Part shown: positions 9,183 to 22,000 of the stretch, piece after piece | How positions within the stretch are numbered: position 1 is the stretch's first letter | Layout: each line of letters begins with the position of its first letter | Assembly (NCBI GenBank): GCA_019915135.1 | Contig: JAHLMK010000015.1 | Span: 1,054,001 to 1,118,000, forward strand | DNA: 64,000 nucleotides | Source: Strobilurus pachycystidiatus | Taxonomy: Eukaryota; Basidiomycota; Agaricomycetes; Agaricales; Physalacriaceae | Reading direction: 5' to 3' | Notes under the pieces: model-generated | What the model was told of the DNA's origin: nothing | Database searches by the model: none | What the model saw: only the letters and a program-made list of their open reading frames with translations | Program-made: the position numbers and the translations under genes

Positions 9183-10648
9183 TCGCCATCTTCACCGTTT
9201 GCGCCCTCGCTCTCGCTGTGGCTCACCAGCTGTATGTCGCGCCGCTCATGAAGCTGCTCGGTGTCGGACGCACAATAGAATTGTTTGGATCCGGACACAA
9301 TACCCAGTGCTATACCGTCCCAGAGGCCCAAGGATGCGAAAGTGAGCACGCGACAGGCGCTCTGCAGTCCTGCTCTTATGTATCAATTCTCAGAGCTCGT
9401 CCTCCACCAGGCCTCGGGATTGCTGTACATGTCCTGCAGTACCCTTGAGCAGCGAGCAGGGTGGCTGAACCCGTCCAAGGAACACACTACTTCCTTGGAA
9501 AATGGCAATTACATTGCTACGTACGACAGCCACAAAGTTACGCGCCTTCATCTTGAAAATTTTGACTTGTCCCGTTCTGTTTCATTCCACGGTATGGACG
9601 TTGTCCCGTCCACCGTCAATCATAACGAACTCTTCGTTTACCTTGTCCACCACCGCCTCCCTCCCTCCGGACAGGACGTGACTGTTGTTGGCTACGATTC
9701 TGCCATCGAGATTTTCAGGACATTCGTCGGCAGCGACACGTTGCATCATGTCACAACGGTTCAAGACCCACTCATGATCTTACCAAATGATGTCGCTGGC
9801 TCTTCAGACGGGAAGAGCTTCTTCTTCACAAACGGTGGCTCGGAGAAGACTGGCGGTCTGGTGCGTCAAACTGATTTACCTATATCTTCCCTCCGCTCAA
9901 CCTGTGCCGAGTAGATGCGCCACATCAACGAATTCCTGTTCCACGGATCGCATGTTATCCACTGCCACGTCGAGGATGGCTGCAATATTGCGATATCTGG
10001 CCTTCTCCTCGCTAATGGTATTGCCGCGGCACCAAACGACACATTCTATGTCGCTAGTACTCTTTCCAAGGGTGTTCGTGTACTGGACAAGCAAGAAGAC
10101 AACTCTCTGGTGCTAAATGATATGATTCCTACTGGTATGATGCGCCACATCTCTATCAGCCATTCTCTGCTCATGTACGAGCCACACAGAGGAACCGATT
10201 GATAATATCTCCCTTGACCAACACGGCACCTTGTGGGCTGCTTGTGAGTGGTCCGACGTTCCACCTCAATAGCCCAGGCTTGACCTTCTGCACAGCTTTG
10301 CCTCGCTCCCTTGACGCCCTGTACAAGATGCAGAACAGCTCCTTGCCTTGCCCGTCTTCTGCGTACAAAATGGCTATCAACACTGGCACATCTGCGTTCT
10401 TCGGCCAGAAATACAAGGTCGAGAAGGTTCGCGTGCTAAGCTTCTATCAATCTCAACTTGCGCTGATGGTTCTATAGGTCTTTGAAGACGATGGCAAGTT
10501 GATGTCGATGCTCTCCAGCGTTGTGCACGACTCTCAGCGTGATAAACTCTACTATCACGGTAAGATCGGGACATTCATGCGATCGGTCGCTGACTCACTC
10601 CTTGAAGGTCTCGTATCGGAATGGCTCCTCGTTTGTCCCTCTCCATGA
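9128..10648 (+). CDS. paraoxonase/arylesterase-like beta-propeller protein
   Basis: Exons 9128-9341, 9394-9860, 9915-10134, 10190-10243, 10296-10426, 10478-10559 and 10608-10648 give 402 residues, or 388 from the second ATG at 9170. An N-terminal hydrophobic segment (GALLAIFTVCALALAVAHQL) is a membrane anchor or uncleaved signal. Features shared with serum paraoxonases and related lactonases include FHGMDVVPS, a D-P-x-PNDVA motif around MILPNDVAGSSDGKSF, ANGIA and PIDNISLDQHGTLW. In this family such N and D residues bind the two calcium ions of the six-bladed propeller. Likely activity is hydrolysis of lactones or aryl esters; the substrate is unknown. All seven exons join in frame. It is divergent from the Tra2-like gene. 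Confidence 0.85.
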
Positions 10649-11486
10649 TACTACAAAAGTATTTCGCAAAGCATGCTTCAATCGAACTCTGCAACGTACC
10701 CGAACACCATGACTGTGCATGACGCCTCCACAACGGTCCTCAAATCGAACCCACCACATAACTGCCGGTACTGATGTTGTGCTTTCATTCGAGGGTGAGG
10801 TGGTAGGCAATGACATTGCCCACCGCCACACAGACGGGAAACGTGGATATTCTGTGTTCATATTTAGGCGCAATAAACGTATTCTATAAGTACTTGACTT
10901 TAGGGAAATTGGCTTTGACTATGTCGAAATGCGTAGTATGTACCGGGGACGCCTTGCGAGTAAGATCCCGTCGTTGATTGATGTAAGTATATATACTAGT
11001 TGTTCAAGTATGAGTCGGATGAGGACAGCTGAGGGTCTAATCTCCTTTTGAGAATACGAATATGCTCAATCCAGGACTAAGGGATCTCAAGTCACCAACC
11101 TAACCACCCTAAGCCTAAGCTTGGTCTGAACGATGGATTGTGGCTGCTCACTGTATCAGTATGACCTATTAGTTGACCAGCGCAATTTTGAGTGAGTACA
11201 CCCATACTTGCAATACGAATACATTTGCAATTTGCGAAACTAAAGCGATGCGCAAGAATACAGCATGTATGAACCCTGGCGGTATATAATAAAAAGATCG
11301 ATATAACAATTAATGCTAAAGCAGACTGGACCGTAACAACTAACAGATAGGCCACACTAGATAGGCCGGGATGTACGGATAGTAAATAGTCACATGCGAT
11401 GTGAGATGCAGAGTTAGAATGCGTGAAAGAGAGGTTAAAGAACGTCGTTTTCCATAGCGGAAATGTGGAGGTATGTACAATGTCGA
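10649..11486. other. intergenic region between convergent genes
   Basis: Mostly 3' flanking sequence. A 56-codon open frame on the + strand at 10719-10889 (starting MTPPQRSSN) looks protein-like in its second half but matches nothing I know, so I do not call it a gene. Confidence 0.4.
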
Positions 11487-13612
11487 CTAGGGTATGTTTG
11501 CAGGCGTACTCGTGAGGTCCAGGATTTGCCCGATGGAGCGAGGACGGGATTTCTGGAGGTTGGCGGCATAGGCCGCGGCGGGAGTGGGCGCGGATGCACC
11601 CGTCTTTGTAGACGGAATCTTGCCTGCTGAACGGGGTATGATTTTCTTCTGTTCCTTCTCGCGCCGTTGGGTGCTAATCGCCGCCGCGATAGCTGGGTCG
11701 CGAGAGGACGGCACTTTCTTAGACGAGGTAGGCGTATGTGCTGATGGTAGAGGCGGGGTGGGCGGGGGAGTAGATTCCGGTATAGAGGACAACGTTGCGG
11801 TAGTAACAGTCGGGCTCGAGGGCATTACAGAGGAAGAAGTGGAAGAGGCGATGGATGACGCGAAGGATGAGATAGACGACCGTGTGCCGAGTCGACTGCC
11901 CATTCGCACATCAGATATTGGCACTTGTTCCACGGCCATTGGACGGATCTCTCCACGAATCGAAGTGCCTCGCAAGATACCATATTTCGTTGGCTTGGTC
12001 ATTTGCCTCAAGCGTTCGGCACGTATGGAACGAGATGATTCGCCCCCTGATAGACTCATAGAGGTTTCACCAGCCGAGTCCTCCGTGTCGGAATGGAGGT
12101 GTTTGTAAGGCGATGACTTGGACATGGTGGGAAATGCCACGTCCTCGGGGATGAGGGAGGTCATAGAACGCGATGCAATGGGGTTTCCGGAGACAAGAGG
12201 AGTTCCGTTCGATCGACTATTGCTGACAAGCCACGTAAGGCCCTTGATCTCCTTGTCGCGCCTAGCCGCCTCTTTCTCTAGAACGGCAACACGTTTCTCC
12301 AACGCGTTCTTCTCCGTGACATGGCTCTGTGTCACCTTGAGAAGATAGCTCGCTAGATCATCTAGCTGCTGATTGCGCGCCAAAAGTGCTTGCCGCAATT
12401 GATCTGCGGTAGCGGTGTGGATATCAAAAAACTCGTTCTCCTTATCCGCTTTAGCAGACTCGTTGGATTTGCGCTCGTTTGATTTTCTTTTCTGGGTAGG
12501 AGGAGATGGGGAGCGGAAAGTAGGCGATGGAGGAACCGATGCTCTCGAGGAAAGGGTTAGGGAACGTGGTCGCATCTTACGAACTGAGTTCGGTGGAGGA
12601 TTGGCAGGCGGAGATTGGGGAGCAGGCGGAGGAGTGGGAAGAGGTATCGACGGGGGACCGCCTTGCGGAGCCGACCAAGGTGTCGTTTTCGATTGCCTGC
12701 GTGCAACGATTGAAGAATAAGGGCGTTGCTTGTACTCCCATGACCCCCGCTTCTTCGATACAATTGGCATGGAAAGCGTGGACACTGCTTCGGATTCTTC
12801 CCCCGAAGTTCTTGACGGCTCTTCCATTCCAAAATACTTGGAATTTCGCAGAGACCGAACAGAGCCCGACTCGTCGCCGCGTGTATTACGGGAATCCCGC
12901 AAGGGAGTTGAGGTGGACGGGGTTGTGCGGTTGGCAGGGTTTGCAACGAAGGCCTGAAAGAGGGAAGATTGCCCGGATGGTGCTCGGGTATGATTGCGGT
13001 TGGTAGGTTTAGTGAACAAGTCGTCAAATTGATCGTCAAGAAAGTTGGAGGAAGGGGAGACCGTGATTGTAGGCTGGGGCGTCGCTGTCCGCTGACTCGC
13101 GTTTGATTCCATGGAACCAGTGCGAACGGGTGGCTGAAGGAATGTGTCAGATGTATACCCAGTGCCTTCCGATGTGTGCTTTCTTGATGCCCGCCGCGGT
13201 GGCTTCTGCGATTTAGACCGAGCGGGCGAAAAACGCGAAGCAAGCCTAGACCCTAAGGTATGCGACTCAGACGTCGACGTAGAGGCCATTGGCCTAAAGC
13301 GAACCCAAGCTTAGCTGCGGCACACGAAGAAAAACATGATTCTCACTGATCGTCAACTATCGCTGATGGTCCGTCAGAATTACGGACGTGTTCCACGCTC
13401 GGTGCTGTTGGGACAGAGTCGGCGACGAAGGACTTCTTCCTTGACCGCCCCAGGAAGGATATCAAGCTCGTTTTCCTGGTGCGGCTACCAACGTCGGGGA
13501 TGAGAAGAGTGTTGGTATCCGCATGCTGAGTATTATGGCCCATTCCGCGTAAAAACCCTGCGAATTCTGAAGTTTTCGAGCGCGATTTGTGTGAGGGGGG
13601 CGTATCCGCCAT
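11487..13612 (-). CDS. disordered serine/proline-rich protein with a coiled coil
   Basis: Exons 13612-13347 and 13293-11487 give 690 residues. The single 53-nt intron joins VDDQP to MASTSTSES, so the ATG at 13289 is internal. Most of the protein is low complexity, rich in Ser, Pro and Arg. Near residues 385-450 there is a predicted coiled coil, starting ATADQLRQALLARNQQLDDL and continuing through EKRVAVLEKEAARRDKEIK. The end contains SRPRSIGQILDL, a short basic-hydrophobic block that looks conserved. I recognise no enzymatic domain. The layout suits a scaffold of the cell cortex or cytoskeleton, but that is inference from composition only. Confidence 0.85.
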
Positions 13613-14571
13613 AGACGCGTCGCGCAGTCAAGATAGAGAGCGGACTGAGGTCGTCGTATGCATAAACGATCCAGAGAATGCTGCAGCTGGGCGCTGGCGG
13701 TCAAGAGGAAGGGAACCCCAGATCCTTCGCAGGGGTGCCAAGTTGCCGTCACCCTTCAGTAATAATGGTTCCGGTGATGCTGGCGAGGAGCCTGACAGGC
13801 GTGGGTATCTTCCAGAATTTCACCGAAATCTTGAGTCGATGGGGATGAGCATCGTCGGGCTGGTCAACGTCAAACGTGTTATGTGCTCGAGACTTTGGCC
13901 CGATTGAGACCCAACAAGAGGATCCGAATTTTTTTCCCGCCTCCTGCCGGCGGCCGCCTAGTGACCCTTCTTCTAAATTTGCGCTCCTCTTCAAGGACTC
14001 CGTCTTCGTCTAACTTTAATAGTTAGGTCACTGTAACTGAAACAACGTACGCGAGGCCCTCACGAGGAGATGGCAACGAGGCAAAGAACAACTCCAGGTT
14101 CCGTTATACAATTGAATGAGTAAGTACAGTATGCAGTCGGTCCATGTTGGGTCCATGTGGTGGATACACAGAGAGGATCGACGGAGTCCGGAGAAGAATG
14201 AATTCAGCTCTCGTCCATGAAATTGAAATGTTTTGTTCTTTTGGAAAGGTCGCCGAACATGTTTGTCCAAGAACTTTAAACGATCTCAGGGACCCCGTGA
14301 CTGTTTAATACCATCGAAGAACCCGCGCCTTCACTCGAGTTCTCATCACGCGTTCATGTCCTGGTCGTGACAGGGCTCCTTGCGAGTGTCTTCTGCTTCT
14401 GCTGCATATGGTAGATGACATGCATATTCGCTTTCGCGACGCAGAGCCGCTGGCGTGGGTCTGAACTGGGTCTGAACAACAATACATTCATGATTTCATC
14501 AAATCAGGGCTCAGGTTTGGACTAGCCTGAGAGTTGGGCGTTATATGTGATGACAGTCGATCACTCTGTAC

Positions 14572-15585
14572 AGTGTACGGTGTCCAGGAAGGGTCAGGAT
14601 TGAATTTCGCAATGATTCGCATACCGTTGTCACACATCCGCATTTCATGGCCGAGGTCCGGTCTATTATGTCATGCCCTTGGCTTTTCTGACCCCGCCGC
14701 TCCCTCGTTGTCATTGTCATCCCGCCATCTGTCCCGATCTCCCGCCCGCCATCCCGCCCGCCATTATTTACACTACCCGCTACCTGACCAAATATGTCTA
14801 TGTAATGCCCAGAACTCATCCAAAGCTCACACCAGAATACACTGAATAACATTGTCTTCGGAAGATTGGAGACAACGCCGGGAATCTGGTTTGTGGTCGA
14901 TCATTACAGTCTTCACATTATAAAATATAGCACATATAATCCAAGGGAGAGAGAGACAAGTTTCCGGACAGTACACTAGGTATTTGAATTCATGCTATTT
15001 GACTGCGCGACGGTACTTGAAGGAGAGGAAACCCTTTGCACGACATGATGACCACTATCGTTCTTGGTTGCGAGAAAGCGCCCGTGGCGGGTGACCAGGC
15101 ACATCTGCACCGTTTCTGAACGGTGCTTCAAGAAGACTATAATGTTGAGCGCCGTCGATCACGCTCTTTGGTACGGTGGATGATACCATCCCGCCGCTCT
15201 AGAGAACGGTAGTTAGAGACCATGAGGGTGGGGTTAGGTTTTCGTTGCATCGGTCCGACGGAATCTCACTTCGTGAGATTCAAGCGGCTCGAGCCCTAAC
15301 CCTAGTTAGAGGCCGGAGTTTTCCGGAAATCCGTATCTACCAGCATACCGCCCTTTGCCGTGGTGATTTTAGCAAGGCGCCACAGTGCAAATGAGGGACC
15401 GACGGGACCAGCGGCGGTGCAAACGACGACAAGAACGGCGGCGGCAGCGACGATGATGGGCACAAATAAGGCACAAAAGTCAAGAGCATGACATAATAGA
15501 CCGGACCTCGGCCATGAAATGCGGATGTGTGACAACGGTATGCGAAATTCAATCCTGACCCTTCCTGGACACCGTAACAGTGTAA
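14572..15585. mobile_element. non-autonomous DNA transposon with about 115-bp terminal inverted repeats
   Basis: The left arm (about 14572-14689) and right arm (about 15473-15585) are near-identical inverted copies; both contain GGTGTCCAGGAAGGGTCAGG, CACACATCCGCATTTCATGG and GGTCCGGTCTATTATGTCAT. The left arm has a 10-bp insertion that duplicates part of ATTTCGC. The outer ends read CAGTGTACGG and CACTGTTACGG, each flanked by TA. TA target duplication with CAGT-type ends is characteristic of Tc1/mariner elements. The roughly 780-bp core has no transposase, so it would move only in trans. Family assignment is inference. Confidence 0.65.
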
Positions 15586-17803
15586 CTACAGTGTATAACG
15601 GTTAACCTCTTTTCTGTCGGTGTTTATGCCACCCGGGCCCTTGAAGAAAACATCGTACAGAGACAACTCCTCTCCGTCGGAAATTGGTGTAGCGGGTCTT
15701 GTATCGACGATGCGCGCTCATGGAGCAGAAACACAGGAAAAACTGGAACTTAACTGCGACAAGAAGTCGGGTTTAGGCTCAGATGCCCAAGGCATCTATC
15801 GTCGAGGGTGGCAATTCAAACGCCATCAGGTCAGCGAAATGATGGCAAATGGAGGAAGAAAAGATCTCTAGCACTCGACTTCCCCAGACTTCCACTTCAT
15901 GTAATTTCAGTAGGCAGAATTTGAGGTCATCCCCATAGGACGGCATATACAGTTACTTACTACTGTCTAAGCCCTCCGGGGGTTCCAATGCCAGGCGATT
16001 GATGTTTGTGGGATGTGTGGTCCAGGTGTGACATTATACATACGCGGCGGGTAACGCGCCATCGGATGGCGGCTGATGACCAAAACACGCGGATCCAAGA
16101 TATTAGGGTACAAGTTTTCTATCTCCTGGGCGGCGGAGGGCGGCGGGAACCCGAGCCTGAGAGTGACACGCTTGAAAGAGACAAGATCGGGCCCGGGGAC
16201 TCGGGCGCCATTGCCATTACTGTACTCATTGACAAATGCTGCACGCCCGCCGTCTCCGAAGTCGCCAGCCAGAAACATTCCTAATCCGTAAGGATATTTA
16301 ATGAATGGTTTCCCATAGACCTGGGTCGGAACATATCATACTTACAGTGTATCATATGATGATACCGGATGTCGAGAACAGGTTTCATTAAGCTCGGCCA
16401 ACTCCAGGGAAACCTTGAGACCTCGAGGCTAGTGGTCCCAATTTAGTAACCTGTCAAAAAGAGAGGGAAATTGGGTTAGCGAACGATGGGAGCACGGAGG
16501 GAGAGCTGGAGGGAGGGCCCGGAGGGGGCTACCACAATGCACATGGCAGGTGTAATATGTATCTGCGTTGATCCCAGAGGCGCCGCGAGGACGAGTATCT
16601 TTATGCGACATTTCGCGCAGGCTCGTATGTACCCACCTCGCGAAACCACCGACGGGGACCTGATGATTGTGTGAAGCAACGTTCAGGCAACGTTGACAAT
16701 AGGACCAACCCGGGCCGGAGGACACGGAGGGTACCTTGAGCTGACCTCGAGCATCATGTTTATTCAAGTCGCCCAAAGCTGTGCGTAAGCCGCGGTAGCT
16801 CACTCGAAGTTGTATCACTATGATTTCGAACAGACACCCTGATGTATCACGAAGCAGAGTCCGAGTCTTCAAGAGGTTTAGACAGAGCGCTCACCGACCA
16901 GTCACCATGCCTTGTCATCTAGTATTACTTCTGACTCTGAGGGAATCAATCAAGTCAGGAGGAAACTTTCATCTTTGAAACTGTCCAGTGTATCGGAGCT
17001 ACAGCGAACGACTGTCTTCCGACTCTTCGCTACTAGAGCCGAGTTTCCAGGCTATATCGGAGCACGTTTGAACCTGGAGATCACGACATCATTATCAATT
17101 ACTCACCTCACAAAGACCGTCTGAACATCGGAGACTCCAGGCGGCCAGGCCGTCTCGATAGAGGACTTCACCGTCACGACCAATCACCGACTTGCTTACA
17201 GCTCAAATGGCCCAGAAACGTTGGATATTGCTTCACCTATAGGTAGATAAGGCGCTTACTACCTTCGAGGCATGCTGTATTGCGGAGGTAGCACGTTGCG
17301 CATGGATATGGATTACTAGATGGAAATTAGTTGCTAATGGTAGGTGTGTCCGAACAAAAGGTTGCTTACGGTGACTTGTCGAGATTCCAGACAAGGCTAC
17401 TTAGCGGAGGTGGCGTCATGGAAGCGCTGTGGCACCTCGGTTTACACGACTTAAACGCCTCGAACAAAATGAGACCCGTCGGAGAATGGAACGTATCTCG
17501 TATGGTTCGCCAGAGATTCCACCGCGTCACGAGGCGTCACTCCTCAGCACTTGACCTCTCAAGGGCCCACTCCCTACTACGCTCGAATTGAGTCCCGTCC
17601 TATCATTGACACGTCCCCGATCAAACTTGAAGACCTACCGCTATTTGGTGAGTAAAGGGACGAGTTCCCGCTCTGTCTCACTTCACCGTCACCCCCAACA
17701 AGCGCCGCGGACATGCCACACGAGTTCGTGACGAGAGCATTTCGTGAGTATCATTTAAGGTGGCGGTGTAATGAGATTCTGTCATGGCAGAGTCCGAGCG
17801 CCC

Positions 17804-18052
17804 TTAGACGGCGCGCGAATAGATGCTCCTGTACTGGTGTAGACACGTACCAGAGGTGGCACATCTTCGTAGCACGGCAATGGTAAATGGACAATCACTA
17901 AGAAACTGAAGACACTCAGTGAACGCGGCTGCAATTGCTTGCAGTTTCGAATCGGCGATGCTCTCATGCCGTATGTGTCGCGACCCGGTCGCGACTGCAT
18001 GATAAAATTCAACGTCCGAAACAGTCATGTTGCTGGGGTCAAAGTCAGACAT
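17804..18052 (-). CDS. possible short gene or exon, unknown
   Basis: An 82-codon open frame starting MSDFDPSNMTVSDVEFYHAV has a balanced, protein-like composition (DSKLQAIAAAFTECLQFLS). It is the only such frame in the gene-poor stretch. It could be one exon of a decayed gene: a possible splice donor (GTACGT) lies at its 3' side. No family is recognised. Confidence 0.2.
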   Translation of the reverse strand: MSDFDPSNMTVSDVEFYHAVATGSRHIRHESIADSKLQAIAAAFTECLQFLSDCPFTIAVLRRCATSGTCLHQYRSIYSRAV

Positions 18053-19034
18053 GCCGAGCTGAGCTACCACTGGCAGCTGTCACTTTGCGTATAAGTGGGC
18101 CACATGGACAGCGAGCCGCAAGCCTAGATTGGTTGCATCGCAAGAATTAGGATATTGAGCTGTGGTGGGGGCTACCGTGGGGCAACAAGGATGTCAAGCG
18201 TCTGCCGACCCTAGATGAGACCCAAACTGCAGCGGCCGGCAAGATTTTCGGTTGGGTGACGTCTTGTGGGGATTGAAGGGATAAACCACACAACGGCGTT
18301 AGTTGAGGCACATGGTAAGGATAATTCGCAAGAAGATTCGAGAGCAATCGTAGAAAATTCGGGTGAAGAATCTGGAGGTGGGAATGAGCAGGGAATGAGC
18401 ATGGCGGAGAACTCGATCGGTGCGGCGCATCAAGCCGACACGTGGAAAACCCGAATAATGATACCTCCGTGTTTTGCTGTCGTGTCCCCCGACCTCTTCC
18501 ACCATCATCTCAAATGACGGACAACTGTGGACTCGACTCCCAAACTGCGCTGCGCTGTAACGATCATCCGCTGGATTCCCACAGAGCTGCCGTTTTGCCG
18601 TCTTCCAGGACAAGTTATCTAGTAGGATGAATCCTGGGTAAGTTAACCCTCGCCACCCAGCGTTCGCTCTCTTATAGAGGCAGGTGAAACGCGGAAAACA
18701 GGGACCCGAGAAAGACGCGGTATTTCGAGACTGAACCGGAGCCCGTAGCCTTTTCCGAGCCAAGGCAACGATACTGTGATGGCATAGGATATGCTGATTG
18801 CGTACGGTATGGTGTTGGATGTCCATCAAGACTTTGATTGAGGCAAGTGATGACGGTAACACACGTACAAACACACAAGAAATGATGAGACGTCCTTTCC
18901 GCGCTCTTACTCACGGCCTTTCGCCTTTACCACGACATCGGCGCTGCCCCGCCAGCTGCCTCGCCATCACCCCATTCATTCCCCCTCGAACACGCTGTAT
19001 AATCCAGCAGTAGAGAAGGCGTCGGGAGGCGGCC

Positions 19035-22000
19035 ATGCCAGCACTCTCTTCGTTCATCTCTCTACCTCGACGCAGTCGGGCCAAGAGCGTCAAATCCCCT
19101 TTTGATACTCGGAGAACCGACTTTCCTTCTTCCCCGACCCATCCTTATGCTTCTCCAAGCACACGCGATGTGAGGCATGACGAGAGGCCTTCGGGCGAGT
19201 CTGCAGCTTCAAGCGGTACGGACCTTGGTCTTCCGCGTCCTGCCCAGATGAAGTTAGATGTCGATTTAACTCCGGACCCGACCAGCTGGTTTCCAGAGCA
19301 TCTGTTTCCCTCAGGCGGTACCCCAGCCGAACGCCGTAGTCGTCGCTCCGCCAAGCTGTTTGACAAGACAGGAAAGCGAGAAGAACAGCACCATCTTGAG
19401 GACACTGTTGACTTTGATGGATACTACTACGATGACGATGCCTCTTCAGACGACATACTTGCCAATCTAGAAGCCCTCGACGTGAGTGCCACCTTTGATC
19501 CGCTGTTTCACTGCTGAAACTCGTTGCACCAAAGGCCTCTAGTTTTCTCAACATCAATGGAAAAGATGTACAACACCCACCGCATGTGCGTGCTACTTGC
19601 TGTTCTCCTTCACAACAGCTCATGCAGAAAATCGTCGTCCAGGCTTCACAAACATCCATGTCGTACAAGAAGACGGCGCCTGCCCCCATCATGATTCCTA
19701 CCACGAATTTCCGCGGCACAAAAGTACAGGTTATCCACTCATCTGCTGGCTCCAATACGCGGACGCGTCCAAACTCGCAGACTTCCGTTGAAGAAATGTC
19801 CGCAGTGTCAGGCTCTACATTGGCAAGGGCATTGATGGCGAACTCGTTCGTCCTGTCAAATGATACAGGATCTCGTCACCGAAGTGGTGCCTCTAGTATC
19901 GTGCAGATGGACTCGGCCACTCTTCCGTCGGGGGAGCACCCGTTTCTCAACTCGCCCATGATTCGGGACAGGACGCTGTCGCCTGTAGCTCCAGATCAGA
20001 TTCCACCGATTCCTCTCAATGCAGAGCAGGTGTATTCTCCCCCATTGCGCCAACGAAACAGCGACAAAGCGAGGGGTTTGGAAAGGAATACGAGCACCAA
20101 GCGCAAGTCCAAGGATTCAGAGGGTCCGCTGGCTCATGTGGAGTCCACAAATGCGCCGGTTCCTTCGACAATACCTGAACTCCTACAGCCCGTCGCAGAA
20201 GCTTCTCCCGCTCCCACCACAGATTGTTTCCCTAACGATACCCACGAAGCTGTCAATGCATCATCACGCCCCGAGTCAATGAACGCCTCTTCGGCTCAGC
20301 TCATTGCCACTCCATCAACGGCGACATCACCAGTGTCAGAAAGAGATAGTATCGGTGGGGTGTTGGACTATTATGCCCAGTCCGTGCCATCTGAACCGGA
20401 GAACCCCAGTCACGGGCATGCATTCCAGCCACCTTTCTCGCCTATCACGGAGGAGTCGAGCGGACAGCTTTCACCACCCGAACCATTTGCTGTGCGCAAA
20501 TCGCGTGGAGGAAGCGTTATTTGGAGCTCAGGAACATCTTCAGGCATTGGTGCGTATTCGTCAGGTATTCGTTTCAGAAACAGCCTTCCAAAAACTCACG
20601 CGTCTTTCTTGATTGACAGGTCGGATTGAATGGCTTACACGGAGGGAATCATATTTATCGTCCCATCCCATAGGAGACGATAAGGCGAGTAAGGTCTCTG
20701 CGTTGCTGCCTATAGGCGCCCGACCTCGCTCGGCACCGGTAAATAATAACCTTGAACTTGTAGCTATCACAAGACTTACGCTTTCTCTAGCACTCGCCTG
20801 GCGCGTCGACGGCAAGCATGTATTCGGCATCCAGTGCGGCCGGCACTCCGCCTGTTTCCCCGACTCATGCAAGCGGTGTCTTCAACCGCCAACGATCAGG
20901 CAGTACTCCTAGTGCCATCAGAGTCGTTCGCGACTCGAACTTCCCATCGTATGATATTATGGTCAACCCCCTTGCAAGTCCATCTGGTAGCTCTCTCAGC
21001 GCTGAGGGGAGTGGGAGTGACTACGGCCAACAGACCTTCCCTGAGACGCCAGACCTTTTCAGTCCTACCTTCAGTCAAACATGGGAACACGGCGATGACA
21101 ACTATATGCCAGACGATCTGCCACAAACACCACAGTCTGCTTTGCCCTTCCGCACACGGCATAGTGATATGACCGGCATCGCGCAGCGGGTAATGGTTAC
21201 AAGAGCGACATCAGCGTCAGTCGTCAGACATTCGCGACCTGGGAGCTTGTCTCGCCACAATAGTGCCGGCGCTCCCCCGACGACGAGCCCTCCTTCCGCT
21301 CCTGCGTCTTCGGAAGATGAACCACAGGCACCTGTTGGTCAGGCATTAATCCTTCAGCAGCCACCTCTGTCGCCTATCGAGGACAATGAAGAGATCCCAG
21401 CACCTTCCACCTTGCCCACCTCACAACCCAGTGGGAGCAGCACTTCGCTTCAATCGCATCATACATTCGGGCCGTCATGTTCCACCGCGCAAGCTGTGGA
21501 TGAACCTCGGTCTGCAACGCCAGCCGAATACAAGGAACATCCAGATCTTCCAAGTCCAGATCTTCCCAGTCAGCCTGTGTCTGCAGCCGGATCAGTCGAT
21601 GCGGTGATACCACCACGCCCTCGTCCGCTGACTATACCGTCGAATGATGATCATAACCGGAGTCAGCTCACTAGTCCACACAGTATAACACCGACCTTCG
21701 GGTACTCTGATACTCCACTTGTCGTCCCACCACTGCCTCCGCTACCACCTCCGCTACCACCGTCCGAGCCCAGTGAGACCGAGACCGCCCGACTGCCCCC
21801 TTTGAACGTTCCGCCGCCGCCTAGCTTTCCGCCTCCCCTTCCCATTCAGGAACCCCCAGAACAACCCTCCCGTCGAAATTATCCTACCGATCCCATTGGA
21901 CACGATCGCTCTAGCAGCTACAGCACCAGCATAGGCTCGCCTCCACCCTACTATGCTGTTGTGTATGATCATCACGAAACTGCTACTCCCAGCACTGGAA

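Larger units (their letters stand above)
13613..19034. other. gene-poor region of 5.4 kb
   Basis: No long open frame occurs on either strand and no splice pattern gives a recognisable protein. It contains the inverted-repeat element at 14572-15585 and one weak open frame at 17804-18052. Upstream promoter sequence of both flanking genes lies at the two ends. Between 15600 and 18900 the sequence looks like decayed unique or repeat DNA. Confidence 0.6.

Noticed and set aside
12557..13243. 228-codon frame overlapping the coiled-coil gene
   Set aside because: Out-of-frame shadow of a Ser/Pro-rich gene; no features of its own.
15294..15308. Telomere-like CCCTAACCCTAG
   Set aside because: Only about two units; not an array.
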